A stretch of DNA of 64,000 bases, from contig JABYQU010000046.1 of assembly GCA_022264855.1 (NCBI GenBank), positions 269,892 to 333,891 on the forward strand, read 5' to 3'. This document shows, one piece after another, positions 10,300-20,588 of this stretch (position 1 is its first letter; each line of letters starts with the position of its first letter). The position numbers and the translations under genes are program-made. The notes beneath the pieces were generated by a model. The model was given only the letters and a program-made list of their open reading frames with translations. It was not told the DNA's origin and made no database searches. The stretch is from Lenzites betulinus. Lineage: Eukaryota > Basidiomycota > Agaricomycetes > Polyporales > Polyporaceae.

Positions 10300-13020
10300 T
10301 CACAATGAAATGGGCGGGGGTATGTACGTCGTGCGTTCTTCCGGGTACTGAGGGGCCATGTGAACGAACGATTTAGAGAGATTTCCCTTGCCGATGTTGT
10401 GCATTGAAACAAACATAGCCTGGAAGAAGTTCTACAGAGGTTTGGTCAGCGAAGAAGGAATAGAGAAACAAACAAGGGAATCATACAATGCCTAGGGCGT
10501 ACGGCGACGGAGATTTATCCGCGCCAGTGGCGGCGGGTGCACATACAAGCCCTTCCGATTTTCCTGTTCTATTGTTCATTGTGCAAATGAAGGGGTCCAA
10601 AGGGGCGTAGACGTTGACATATCCTGAGTTCTTGTCGGCTGCTTTGAAGCGAAGGCCGACACGCCACTTGTCAGAAGAACAGTCGCTGTTGACAGGACCA
10701 TAGTATGATGGTTTGGTTCGCGCCACATCCTGGGTAACGTTTATACCTCCTCCTTCAGCATCCAAGGCCCTGTTAAGCGCACCCCCTTCAGGACAGTCAT
10801 TCGATTCCGTGAAGATAACTTGTCTGAGATGCTTCACAAAGTCGACGGGAAGCCAGGACAGGCTGCGGCCTGTTCGTCATATTGAGTTCGTCAACCGCGT
10901 GAATCCAGCGCGCGCATGAATATTGGCAGCTTTACCTGTGTCAAGACTGACTTGTATCCCATTAACACCAAAGGAAAAAGCGCTATTCAGTACAACCTCA
11001 TATTTCTTGTCCTCCGGAGGGTCGGGATTGACCACTTGGCGTTCGAACCAAACGTAGCAGAGGTTGACCCCCAATCCTTGTGAGTCACAGCAATCTTGTT
11101 CAATGACCACACCGGACGTTTACGGCATGGCCAACGATTCAATGCGATAAAGCTGCGAGGGAGTAATCGATAACTTGCTCTAGAGTGGTGTCAGTCAGAC
11201 TGACGGTATAATTGACGCACCTCTGGGTTTCATCGAATCGCTCCGGTCGAAGGGCGACGTAGTATATGATTCCTTGAGAAGCCGACCCTGCCTGAGCGCC
11301 CTACAACCCGTGATGAAAGTAAGCTCTAGGTATAATGAAGGCGGCTCACCTGTTCTGGGCCTTTCAGAACGCGCTGATTTACGAGCGCAGTTGAGAATGT
11401 CTATCAAGTGAAGAACATGAGCTAGAATATGGTGATGTCGCTACACGCTGTGGAGCAGCGTACATACCGGTACATGCTCATTTCCAAGTCCTTTGAATTG
11501 ATCTTCAGTATAGTGACTGATTACAATGTGAGTATTCAAACATTCGAGATCAGGGGCGGACAAGACTCACGCGGTCAAGTCCAAGCCAAGAACACCAGAG
11601 AAAGGCATTTTGTACAGCTCATGGGGCATGCAATACGCAACCGCAAAATACAAGGACAGCTGCAGGTCCAAGATTTGGCTGGCGGATTCAATCCATTTAT
11701 AGCAGTCTCCGATACGAACCCGTAGTTGCGGGATTCGCATCAGAGTGGCAACTGAAGTAGTTCAGCGGATCGCGTGATATCGAGTGAGTGGGCTGCGGCT
11801 TACGGGCTCGTTGACCATTCGGCGCATGAACCCAGCCGGGGCGTGCATTTTCCAGGAGCTTGCATTTTTTCATCTGCGCATCAAACTGATAATCATGATC
11901 GCGCATACTGCTCCTCACTGATGCTGCTGGCGTAGGTGGAAAGGGTCGATCCAACGGCTCCATCCTTTCGGAGTCCAGGGGGTAGCATGGAGAACCGACA
12001 ACCCACCTAAGAGACGATCATCAACATAGGTCTCACACGTCAGTGAACATGTTGAAGGTAAGACATACGACACGGAGGACCCTGGTTGTCCATTGTGCAC
12101 ATGAGTAACATATTGACATCGTACACATGTCATCTGGACGCACCGGTATCAACGATCATCTCGAAGGTGTTATAATCTGGTGAACAGCCATATCCATCGT
12201 CGATCATTTTTTGATCAGGATGATCATACCATTGCTGCAGGTGGGGTGAGTCAGCGAGGAGTCTGGCAGCGCTGTCACAGTGAGTGGAGAAGAACACACA
12301 AGATTGACTGTGTAGCATTGATGGACATCTGCCACCCGGATATCATCTTCAAGTTCAACATCATTAGGGAGATCATGTCGAGCTTCAACCCATACTCCAC
12401 GGTAGTTGCGAAACATGGCCGGCGTAGTGCGAGATGCCGTAGTAGAGTCTCCATGCAAGACAAGACTGGCCACTGTGTCCAATGACAGAAGCTCCATTTG
12501 GTCGTATCCCTTAGCATTTCCCGGCTGTTCGGGAACATAAATATGATGTTAGATATGGCAGCAAACTAAGAAGATCGAGACTGACGGGTGAGGGACTGTC
12601 AATGAGAGTCGAGTCGGACATCATACTTGTAGGTGAGCGAGGCGACAAAGGACTTAGACTGCCATCACTCAGGCTCTCCGAGTCATCACCCATTACTGGG
12701 TGCAATCGGACCGCTGCCGGAGACGGTGGGCCAGTGAGTCTGTCGGGGACGGAAGCACCCTCTGTAGATTCCTCTATTGCTCTCTCGATTGAAGCCTCCT
12801 GCTCGCTAGAGAACGACAACCCAAGGAGGTGGCCTTTGTAGCGAACATCCCAGATGTACTAGACGTAGAAGAATAACACTGTCAGCAGTGGCATGTCAGT
12901 CAGGGTGAATGTCTTGACACTGACTCGCTCTAACATCGAGCCCTTCTGTGGAGGAAAAATCTCAATCCAGTAGTGATCTGTCTCGGAGAGACTCGGTGGT
13001 GGACCAGTGGCTGGCGGCAT
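10300..13020 (-). CDS. Pepsin-like aspartic peptidase (family A1), many introns
   Basis: Two catalytic motifs appear only after splicing. The first, FEMIVDTGSSVSYVLP, is joined across intron 12082-12143 (Asp codon at 12150-12148). The second, GIQVSLDTGRSLSWLP, is joined across intron 10870-10935 (Asp codon at 10942-10940). Between them, YKMPFSGVLGLDLT (about 11600) matches the pepsin-fold hydrophobic G-(I/V)-L-G-L strand. The last intron (10432-10486) leads to the C terminus SFVHMAPQYPEERTTYIPPPISL. The N terminus is long and unusual: MPPATGPPPSLSETDHYWIE, then, after a GTCAGT intron, YIWDVRYKGHLLGLSFSSEQ and a Ser/Pro/Asp-rich segment. I see no classical signal peptide at this start, so either the true start differs or the protein is not secreted. 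Exons between 11100 and 12000 were not all resolved. Confidence 0.66.
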
Positions 13021-14411
13021 TCAGGCAAAGCGATGAGTGGTCTGGGGTTAAGGATGTCAAATTGAAACGCACACCGTACTCCTTATATACCATGCAAGCA
13101 GTTGCATGATACAAAAGTCTTGCTATGTGCTATACCCTAGTCCCCGGGGGTCGCAGCATGATTGAAACAGCGGATTGATTATGTTGTTCATTATTGGGAA
13201 CATTGGACCGGCACGCCACCGGGAGGGGATTGTTCTTTTCAGGGGACATTCTGTTCAGAAACAAGCATGTGAGTACCCCAAAAATGTGGCCGAATCCATG
13301 CAGCTTCGGACACAGAAGGGGCACACTTGAATTAGAGAGACGCACCCGCCGGTGGCGGCATGATTTGAAATCTGGGCGCAGTCCAGATGCTAGCACCCTT
13401 GTTTGCTTTTTGGTCCATGACCAATTGGGTTGCCAGGAAAGTCATCATGAGTCATGGTGGATAGTCTCAACGGTGGCGCTCGTCCACAGCACCAGATTAG
13501 AAGAGCAGTCAGATCTCATTGTGGCGGGAAAAGAGAAAAGTAGCGGTACCGGTGGCGCATTGGGAGCTTTGTGCGCACCCGAGTCATACCACCCTGTCAG
13601 AAATGAAGCATCCTAAATACCATATGGCAAATACCATATGGCAAATAGAAGGTGCACTAAGCAAGGGTTGTGTACCTAAGCAAATGTACAGAAGCAGCAG
13701 TGATCGGCTAGTGGCGCATATATGGGGGCACCCACAATATGTTCAGGTGACCGGCAGATGCCACATCTGAATTTGGTGGCGGCCATGTTTAACATCATGT
13801 AATGATGACATTATGTCGGAGCGTGCAATCCAAGCACAGGGTGCGTTGCGGGTGAGGTGCGATGCGCGCTCACATGTGCATCGCCGATGCTCCGCGATTG
13901 TGACCTGCTGTAACAGCCTCCGGGCGTTACCTATCACGGCCTTTATTAGATTACGCTACTATACCTTACATTCCTTTTGCGTCTCCGGTTCTACCAACCT
14001 CCCGTCGTATCGAGTCGTCCCCAACCGGCCCCCGTTACGCCCCCATCACGTTCCCCGACCGTTCCCGACACTCATTCCGACTACACCCATGTACTTATCT
14101 TCCCCCAGGGGCCCGCTCGGGGCCCCTCGCCGAACCAACACCTCTCTTGCTCCCACGTCTTGTGCTGCGAACCTTGACTCGCTCTCGTTCTTCGCTCACG
14201 CCTTCGGAATCGCCATCGGGCCCTTACAGTTTGGTTCGGCCTCCTCTCAGGGACCCACCCGGTCAACAACTTCGAACTCTCACGCTTGGCGCCCTAAAAG
14301 CGCAATTTTCCCGCCTTTGCTTCTTCCCTCTGGTTCATTTCCTACCACGGCCGCGTTCGAGCTCCCTCTGACGACCACGACGACGAGGAGCACCCTCAGC
14401 TCGAACCAGCC
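13021..14411. other. Intergenic, then probable 5' region of the older Gypsy-like element
   Basis: From 13021 to about 13800 I see no gene. From about 13930 to 14411 the sequence is pyrimidine-rich and leads straight into the ATG of the interrupted gag at 14412, so it is likely that element's leader. I could not find its LTR. Confidence 0.4.
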
Positions 14412-14457
14412 ATGGACACCGACCACGATGCCGCTGCGCAGCCACCTCTCGACGTAC

Positions 14458-14730
14458 TGTTACGAGCATTCGCGGCGTCTAATGGTCGCGATCATATCTC
14501 TTAGATTATCTCGTAGATAACACACAACGCCAACCCACTCTCCTGTGGTCCTCATGTATCTACACGCCCCGCGCACGCTGTGATGTAGTAGACTACGGGT
14601 GAACCATCCGACACCCGCTCTCATGCAATATATAAACCATAGTCGAAGCGAGGGAATCCTCAGCTTCGACTTGGTATCCACTCTCCGCTCGTTTGATCGC
14701 TTCGGCGTTTATCTGGGTGTTGTCGTATCA
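14458..14730 (+). repeat. 5' LTR
   Basis: Matches 20316-20588 over its full 273 bp with five substitutions and no indels. TG...CA ends. A TATATAA-like stretch about 14630 could be the promoter for the genomic RNA. Confidence 0.95.
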
Positions 14731-15224
14731 TAAGTCGAAGCTCACACCCGGACCGCAGGGTTAAGCGGAACTCCTGGACCGCAAGGACAAGCGGATACTA
14801 CACGCCATACGCCGCACTTACTCACTACATACTCGTACTACCGCCAAGACGGGCGCATAGACACACGGCCGCCCTTCACATCGCGAACTCTTGGGTGGTA
14901 CCAGTAAGCCCCGGCTTACATCCGGGCGGGGCCATTTCACACCTTCCGTTCATACCTCACCACGGGTCCCTGACGGCGGAGCAACAATTGCGCGACGTGA
15001 ACAGGAGGTCCCCCGAGATTGTAGATAAGGACAGGTACTGATTGATTTGCCGAGGGTGCTGAGACCTTGGGAATCACGGGAGCACAGCGGACCGGCGTCC
15101 GGAACAAGCACTTTGAAGATCGAGCAGACGCGCAGTGATACGGAGGTACGGCTTACGGCTGCGCGGAAACTCGATTGGAGATTTCGAAGAAGCGACGCAC
15201 CACGACCGAAGAGCCGAGACGGAG

Positions 15225-16295
15225 ATGGAGCAGAACGGAGATCAGGCACAGCAGCCCGCGCCGGTGGCGCCGCCGCCCATGAACGTAATCGGCTTCAGCG
15301 AGGCCCAGTTCACTCAGCTGCTCGCAGCAGTCAATGCACCGCAAGCGCGTTCACACCACGCGCGGCTTCGGGAACCCGATCTATTCACCGGCGACCGCAG
15401 CACGTATCGCACATTCAAACTCCAGGCCCAGCGATACACAGCCGCCAATCACATGGCAGACGAAGATGAAAAGATCCTCGCGGTGATGTCATGCACCAGA
15501 GGGCCGTTGATCAACGGCTGGGTGAATAGCTACACGGAGCAACACTTCGCGGAAGAGGAGTGGGACGTCTCGCTGGAAGAGTTCTGGGCACACCTCGATC
15601 AGGCATTCGTCGATCCGAACGAAGCGCAGAACGCGCTCAACCGAATCGGTCGACTCAGGCAGGGCAACCGACCGATTCAAGAATACATTGCGGAATTCGA
15701 ACAACTCGCGCGCACCGCAGGCTACGACCTCACTAACCCGCATGTCGGGGTCTGGTTCAAGCAGGGGATTCTCCCCGATACGGCATCAAAGGCGCACGCG
15801 CACGTTCCGCTACCCACAACGTACAGCGAATGGAAGAAACTTGCGACCCAGTTGGACGCGAACCGGCTACAGGAGCGCGCCCTGCACGCGGACGCGCGCG
15901 CGCGCGGCGAACGATGGGCGCAACCCCGCGCGACTCGCGAGCACGTGCCGCCGCGCGCGCAGGAACAGGCAGCCGCACGCCATGACGGTACGGGAGTCGT
16001 GTACGGAGGCCGAGGGCAGCCCATGGACTTAGACGCGGCACGCGATCGACCGCGCGGAGCGCAACCGAATGGCGCGGAACCCCTCTGCTATACCTGCGGA
16101 AGAGGGCAGTACGACGGCCAAGACTGCACTCGTCGGTGGCACAGACGGCGCGCGGCCCAGCCACAACAGAATGCACCCGCGGCAGCGCGTCTGAGGGCGT
16201 GGGAGACGGCGGAGTTCCGAGAGGAGGTTAGGCGATGGGCAGCGGAAGACCCGAACGGGTTTCGGGAAGAGGGTTTTGGAGGCGGTCCGCCGTAG
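15225..16295 (+). CDS. gag: Gag of the complete Gypsy element
   Basis: Starts at MEQNGDQAQQPAPV. Contains the capsid-like core: LREPDLFTGDRSTYRTFKLQ, then FWAHLDQAFVDPNEAQNALN, RQGNRPIQEYIAEFEQLART and VGVWFKQGILPD. An Arg/Ala-rich linker precedes a zinc knuckle at 16086-16127 reading CYTCGRGQYDGQDC: the Cys-X2-Cys and last Cys are present, but the His is Tyr. The ORF overlaps pol by 61 nt; a heptamer GGGTTTT at 16271-16277 is in the correct phase for -1 frameshifting into pol. Confidence 0.88.
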   Translation: MEQNGDQAQQPAPVAPPPMNVIGFSEAQFTQLLAAVNAPQARSHHARLREPDLFTGDRSTYRTFKLQAQRYTAANHMADEDEKILAVMSCTRGPLINGWVNSYTEQHFAEEEWDVSLEEFWAHLDQAFVDPNEAQNALNRIGRLRQGNRPIQEYIAEFEQLARTAGYDLTNPHVGVWFKQGILPDTASKAHAHVPLPTTYSEWKKLATQLDANRLQERALHADARARGERWAQPRATREHVPPRAQEQAAARHDGTGVVYGGRGQPMDLDAARDRPRGAQPNGAEPLCYTCGRGQYDGQDCTRRWHRRRAAQPQQNAPAAARLRAWETAEFREEVRRWAAEDPNGFREEGFGGGPP

Positions 16296-19200
16296 TCGCA
16301 TCACGCGCGGGCCCGGGAAGGAATCGTTACGCAGCGCTCGATGTGGAAGAGCTTTCAGATGATCCGGCAGACTCGGTTTCGATTTCGGTTTCAGCACTGT
16401 ACGATACGGAAGGCGCGAATATAGACAGGGGGCGAGAATCTCATTTTCCTAGTTATTTACCTACAACCGTGAGGGCGTCTCTAATACCAGAGCGTGGCGG
16501 ACGGAAATCCGTGCTTGATTCCCCCGTAGACAATAACAATGACATAAAAAGAGAAAAAACAAAAACGAACGAAAAAATAAAGATAAACGACTCAGATGCG
16601 ACGAGCACAAAAATAAAAACACATCAGAATGGTTCAATATTTAGTATAAATACAGTGGGGCCTCGGATATACAAAGTAGTACGCGCTAGGGGCGCCGGCA
16701 GACAAATGGACATACCTCTTACTATACATATGCAACACTCGGAAAGAAAGGTGGATACAGTAGCGCTATTGGACTCGGGGAGCACCGGATCATGCATGCA
16801 TCGGGATTTCGTACGGAGACACGGAGTGGAGACGCGCGCGCTCGAGCGCCCGGTGGAGGTCTACAATGCGGACGGATCAGTAAACTCGGGCGGGCGCATC
16901 ACGGACTACGTCATCACGTCCGTGCAGATCGGGGATCATCTGGAGACTATGACGTTCCTGGTAACCGACTTGGGCAAGGCCGATATCTTCCTGGGGTATG
17001 AGTGGATCGCGCACCATAACCCACGGATTGATTGGAGGTCGAAGACCATCGAGTTTGCGCGCTGTCCCAACGCATGTGAACGCACGCTAGAGGAGGGGGA
17101 GAGAGTATTTGCGCTACGCACGGAGCACTACCTACGCGCGCGGACCGAGGCACTGCGCGCGACGAGCTTCCGAGGCACATCGGCGATGAATATCGCGATC
17201 GAGCAGCACAAGGGACGCGCGGAGCGCTCGTTCGAGGACGTAGTACCCGCGCAGTACCGAGACTTCGCAGATGTCTTTGCCGATCACGCATTCGACGCTC
17301 TCCCGGAACGCCGACCATACGATCACGTTATTGAATTAACGCCCGACGCCCAGCCATATTGCGGCAAAGTCTACCCCATGTCCTTGGCGCAACAGGATGC
17401 CCTAGACGAGTTTCTCGAGGAGAACCTGCGGACAGGACACATCCGACCGTCGAAATCACCCTGGGGCGCTCCGTTCTTCTTTGTAAAGAAAAAGGACAGA
17501 AAACTCCGGCCGGTCCAAGACTACCGGAAGCTAAACGCCCTTACAAAGAAAAACAAATATCCATTGCCTCTTATCTCCGAGCTCTTAGATAAGATAAAGG
17601 GCGCCAAGTACTACACCAAGATGGACATCCGGTGGGGGTACAACAACATTCGGATGCGCGAAGGAGACGAGGAGAAGGCCGCGTTCCTCACGAATCGCGG
17701 ACTGTTCGAGCCGTTGGTCATGTTCTTCGGCTTGTCAAACAGTCCAGCGACCTTCCAAATGATGATGAACGACGTGTTCCGAGATCTAATCTTACGCGGA
17801 AAGATCATCGTGTACCTCGACGATATCTTAGTCTTCACCGAGACCCTGGAAGAACATCGCCAAGTGGTCCGCCAAGTGCTGCAGATCCTTCGCGAACACA
17901 AGCTCACCTGTAAACCGGACAAGTGTGAATTCGAGACACACGAAACGGAGTACCTCGGTCACATTATCGGAGACGGTGTAGTGAAGATGGACCCTGCCAA
18001 GGTCGCGGGCGTAACGGAATGGCCGGAACCGACGAACAAAAAGGAGTTACAAAGTTTCCTCGGCTTTGTTAACTTTTATCGTCGGTTTATTGCCAGTTTC
18101 TCCAAGATTGCGACCCCGCTGCACGCGCTGACGGGCCAGGCGGAGTGGCACTGGTCGACGGAACAGTCGAATGCCTTTGCCGAGATCAAGCGCGCGATCA
18201 CCAGCGCTCCGGTCCTTGCAGTCCCGAACGACATGGACCAATTCCGAGTTTCGTGCGACGCCTCTAACTATGCACTCGGGGCGGAGCTCGCGCAACGACA
18301 GAACGGGAAGTGGTGGACCATCGCGTTCCTCTCAAAGGCCCTGACGCCAACGGAGAGGAACTACGAGATTTACGATCGAGAATTGCTTGCAGTACTGGCA
18401 GCATTGGATGAATGGCGTCATTTTTTGATGGGCGCGCGCGAAACATTCGAAATCCACTCCGATCACAAGAATCTCGAGTTCTTCCGCCGGCCGCAGCGTT
18501 TGAACCCGCGCCAAGCGCGATGGGTGGTCGAGCTCCAGAACTTTGACTTCACGCTCACGCACCGGCCCGGTTCGACGATGGGAAAGGCCGACGCACTGTC
18601 GCGCCGTGTCGATCACGCGGGGGGTCTGGAAGCTACGGACGAGGTCCTGATGCTGAAGGCGGAATGGTTCCGCGCTACCACCGAGGGCAGCGAGCTCTTA
18701 CTCGATCGTATACGCAGCCAGCAGGATAACCTCGATAATTCTGTGCGTAACAAACTCGCTGCAAAACACCCGGAGTACGAGCTGGCCGAGGACGGCCTGG
18801 TCTACCGGAGGGGGAGGTTGGTAGTACCGGCGGACAAGGCGCTCAGGGGACGGGTAATCGCGGCGCATCACGACTCGATAGCCGCGGGACACCCAGGCCG
18901 TTCGAAGACGCAGGAGCTCGTACAGAGATCGTACTGGTGGCCCTCGATCCGGCGGGACATAGGCGCGTACGTGAAGGGCTGCGCAATCTGTCAGCGTACA
19001 AAGATAGACCATCAACCGCGCGCGGCTCCATTACATCCGAACCCGGTGCCTGATCACAATTGGGAAGACATATCTGTAGATCTCATCACGCATCTGCCCG
19101 AATGCCAAGGCAAAGACTCGATTCTCATGGTAGTAGATCGAAAATCGAAGGACTACATTCCAATCCCAACCACGGAGAGCCTGAAATCGGAAGGATACGC

Positions 19201-20272
19201 GAACCTACTGCTATGGCACGTAGTCACAGCTCACGGACTACCCAGACGCATTACATCGGACCGAGGACCCCAGTTCGTATCGGAGCTCACGCGCGATCTC
19301 TACCGGAAACTCGGTATCAAGGGGAACCCGAGCACCGCGTATCACCCTCAGACGGATGGCCAGACCGAGCGCCTCAACCAGGAGATCGAGAATTATTTAC
19401 GCATCTTCATCAATTATCGGCAGACCGACTGGGTGGAATGGCTACCGCTCGCGGCATTCTCGTATCGTATCCGGGTACATTCCGCGACCGGGTTCTCTTC
19501 GTTCTACATGACGCACGGAAGGGACCCGTACACAGGCGCAGAGACGCGCAGGGGAACACGGACGGAGACGGCAGTTCAGTGGGTCGCGCAGATGAAGCGC
19601 ATACAGGAGGAGGCATCAGCAGCGCTAGCCATTGCAAATGAGGCGATGAAACGCAAGTACGATCTACACAAGGGAGCAGCGCGGAATTACGAGGCTGGCA
19701 GCCACGTCTATCTCGATTCGCACAATATCACGACGGAGCGCCCGCGCAAAAAGCTAGAGGATAAACGCTACGGGCCGTTCGAGGTACTCGAGAAAGTGGG
19801 CGCTAGTGCCTACAAGCTGAAGCTCCCAAGGCAGTGGCGCAGTCGCGGCATCTATCCTGTGTTCAATGAAGCACTCCTCACTCCCGCGCACGCGCCCGAA
19901 TTCCCCAACCAAGTGAACAAGACTCCCGTACCGAACCTGGTGGCGCAGCCCGACGAACCCGAGTACATACGCGACTCAAAGATCGTGCGAGGCGCGATTC
20001 GGTACTTAGTCAAATGGAAGGGCCGCGCGATAGCGGAAGCTACCTGGGAACCACGCGCGAAGGTGCCGACCGCGCTCGCGGCCGACTTTCATCGTGCCAA
20101 CCCGGACGCGCCGCGCATGCCGTTCATCCGCATCGCGCCTCGCGTGCGCGCGGTTGTACATGAATCTACGGAATATGCGGACGAATGGAAGAGATGGGAC
20201 GGCGCGTGGGCGCGGTGGCAAGAGCGAAGGGTCGCGCAGGGACTGGAACCGTACGCGGACACCATGACATAG
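16235..20272 (+). CDS. pol: Pol polyprotein: protease, RT, RNase H, integrase, chromodomain
   Basis: An uninterrupted 1345-codon frame. In order: aspartic protease (VALLDSGSTGS, about 16760); reverse transcriptase (PVQDYRKLNALTKKNKYPLP, MDIRWGYNNIRM, and catalytic YLDDI at about 17813); RNase H (FRVSCDASNYALGAELAQ and YEIYDRELLAVLAAL, about 18250-18410); an H2C2 zinc-binding domain (HHDSIAAGHPGRSKT, CAICQRTK); integrase core with D (SVDLITHLPE), D (TSDRGPQF) and E (TDGQTERLNQE, about 19350-19390); a GPFEVLEKVG-type C-terminal domain; and a chromodomain (IRYLVKWKGRAIAEATWEPR, about 20000-20055). All catalytic residues are present, so this copy may be competent. It is probably made only as a Gag-Pol fusion after -1 frameshifting, since the first in-frame ATG is inside the overlap. 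Confidence 0.95.
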   Translation: MGSGRPERVSGRGFWRRSAVVASRAGPGRNRYAALDVEELSDDPADSVSISVSALYDTEGANIDRGRESHFPSYLPTTVRASLIPERGGRKSVLDSPVDNNNDIKREKTKTNEKIKINDSDATSTKIKTHQNGSIFSINTVGPRIYKVVRARGAGRQMDIPLTIHMQHSERKVDTVALLDSGSTGSCMHRDFVRRHGVETRALERPVEVYNADGSVNSGGRITDYVITSVQIGDHLETMTFLVTDLGKADIFLGYEWIAHHNPRIDWRSKTIEFARCPNACERTLEEGERVFALRTEHYLRARTEALRATSFRGTSAMNIAIEQHKGRAERSFEDVVPAQYRDFADVFADHAFDALPERRPYDHVIELTPDAQPYCGKVYPMSLAQQDALDEFLEENLRTGHIRPSKSPWGAPFFFVKKKDRKLRPVQDYRKLNALTKKNKYPLPLISELLDKIKGAKYYTKMDIRWGYNNIRMREGDEEKAAFLTNRGLFEPLVMFFGLSNSPATFQMMMNDVFRDLILRGKIIVYLDDILVFTETLEEHRQVVRQVLQILREHKLTCKPDKCEFETHETEYLGHIIGDGVVKMDPAKVAGVTEWPEPTNKKELQSFLGFVNFYRRFIASFSKIATPLHALTGQAEWHWSTEQSNAFAEIKRAITSAPVLAVPNDMDQFRVSCDASNYALGAELAQRQNGKWWTIAFLSKALTPTERNYEIYDRELLAVLAALDEWRHFLMGARETFEIHSDHKNLEFFRRPQRLNPRQARWVVELQNFDFTLTHRPGSTMGKADALSRRVDHAGGLEATDEVLMLKAEWFRATTEGSELLLDRIRSQQDNLDNSVRNKLAAKHPEYELAEDGLVYRRGRLVVPADKALRGRVIAAHHDSIAAGHPGRSKTQELVQRSYWWPSIRRDIGAYVKGCAICQRTKIDHQPRAAPLHPNPVPDHNWEDISVDLITHLPECQGKDSILMVVDRKSKDYIPIPTTESLKSEGYANLLLWHVVTAHGLPRRITSDRGPQFVSELTRDLYRKLGIKGNPSTAYHPQTDGQTERLNQEIENYLRIFINYRQTDWVEWLPLAAFSYRIRVHSATGFSSFYMTHGRDPYTGAETRRGTRTETAVQWVAQMKRIQEEASAALAIANEAMKRKYDLHKGAARNYEAGSHVYLDSHNITTERPRKKLEDKRYGPFEVLEKVGASAYKLKLPRQWRSRGIYPVFNEALLTPAHAPEFPNQVNKTPVPNLVAQPDEPEYIRDSKIVRGAIRYLVKWKGRAIAEATWEPRAKVPTALAADFHRANPDAPRMPFIRIAPRVRAVVHESTEYADEWKRWDGAWARWQERRVAQGLEPYADTMT
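16271..16277 (+). promoter_or_regulatory. Probable -1 ribosomal frameshift site (GGGTTTT)
   Basis: In the gag frame the heptamer reads G GGT TTT, the canonical X XXY YYZ pattern. Slipping back one base gives GGG TTT TGG, the pol frame (R-G-F-W-R-R). A GC-rich segment follows. A nearby GGGTTTC at 16257 is in the wrong phase. Confidence 0.65.
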
Positions 20273-20315
20273 TCGGACTGGATTCGCGAGGACGCGATCC
20301 TTGACGGGGGGGTGA

Positions 20316-20588
20316 TGTTACGAGCATTCACGGCGTCTAATGGTCGCGATCATATCTCTTAGATTATCTCGTAGATAACACACAACACCAACCCACTCTC
20401 CTGTGGTCCTCATGTATCTACACGCCCCGCGCACGCTGTGATGTAGTAGACTACAGGTGAACCATCCGACACCCGCTCTCGTGCAATATATAAACCATAG
20501 TCGAAGCGAGGGAATCCTCAGCTTCGACTTGGTATCCACTCTCCGCTTGTTTGATCGCTTCGGCGTTTATCTGGGTGTTGTCGTATCA
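20316..20588 (+). repeat. 3' LTR
   Basis: Same ends and length as the 5' LTR; preceded by a G-run polypurine tract and followed by the target duplication CGTAC. Confidence 0.95.

Larger units (their letters stand above)
14458..20588 (+). mobile_element. Complete Ty3/Gypsy LTR retrotransposon (chromovirus type)
   Basis: Two 273-bp LTRs (14458-14730, 20316-20588) start TGTTACGAGC and end TGTCGTATCA. The 5-bp target duplication CGTAC is at 14453-14457 and 20589-20593. Between them lie a 5' leader (14731-15224), gag, an overlapping pol in the -1 frame, and a G-rich polypurine tract (about 20305-20315) just before the 3' LTR. I did not identify the tRNA primer-binding site. The integrase carries a chromodomain, which in this clade guides insertion to modified chromatin. 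The LTRs differ at only five positions. Confidence 0.95.

Noticed and set aside
13813..14520. 235-codon plus-strand ORF
   Set aside because: It runs into the LTR, and a different frame joins the interrupted gag across the insertion; this ORF is a shadow.
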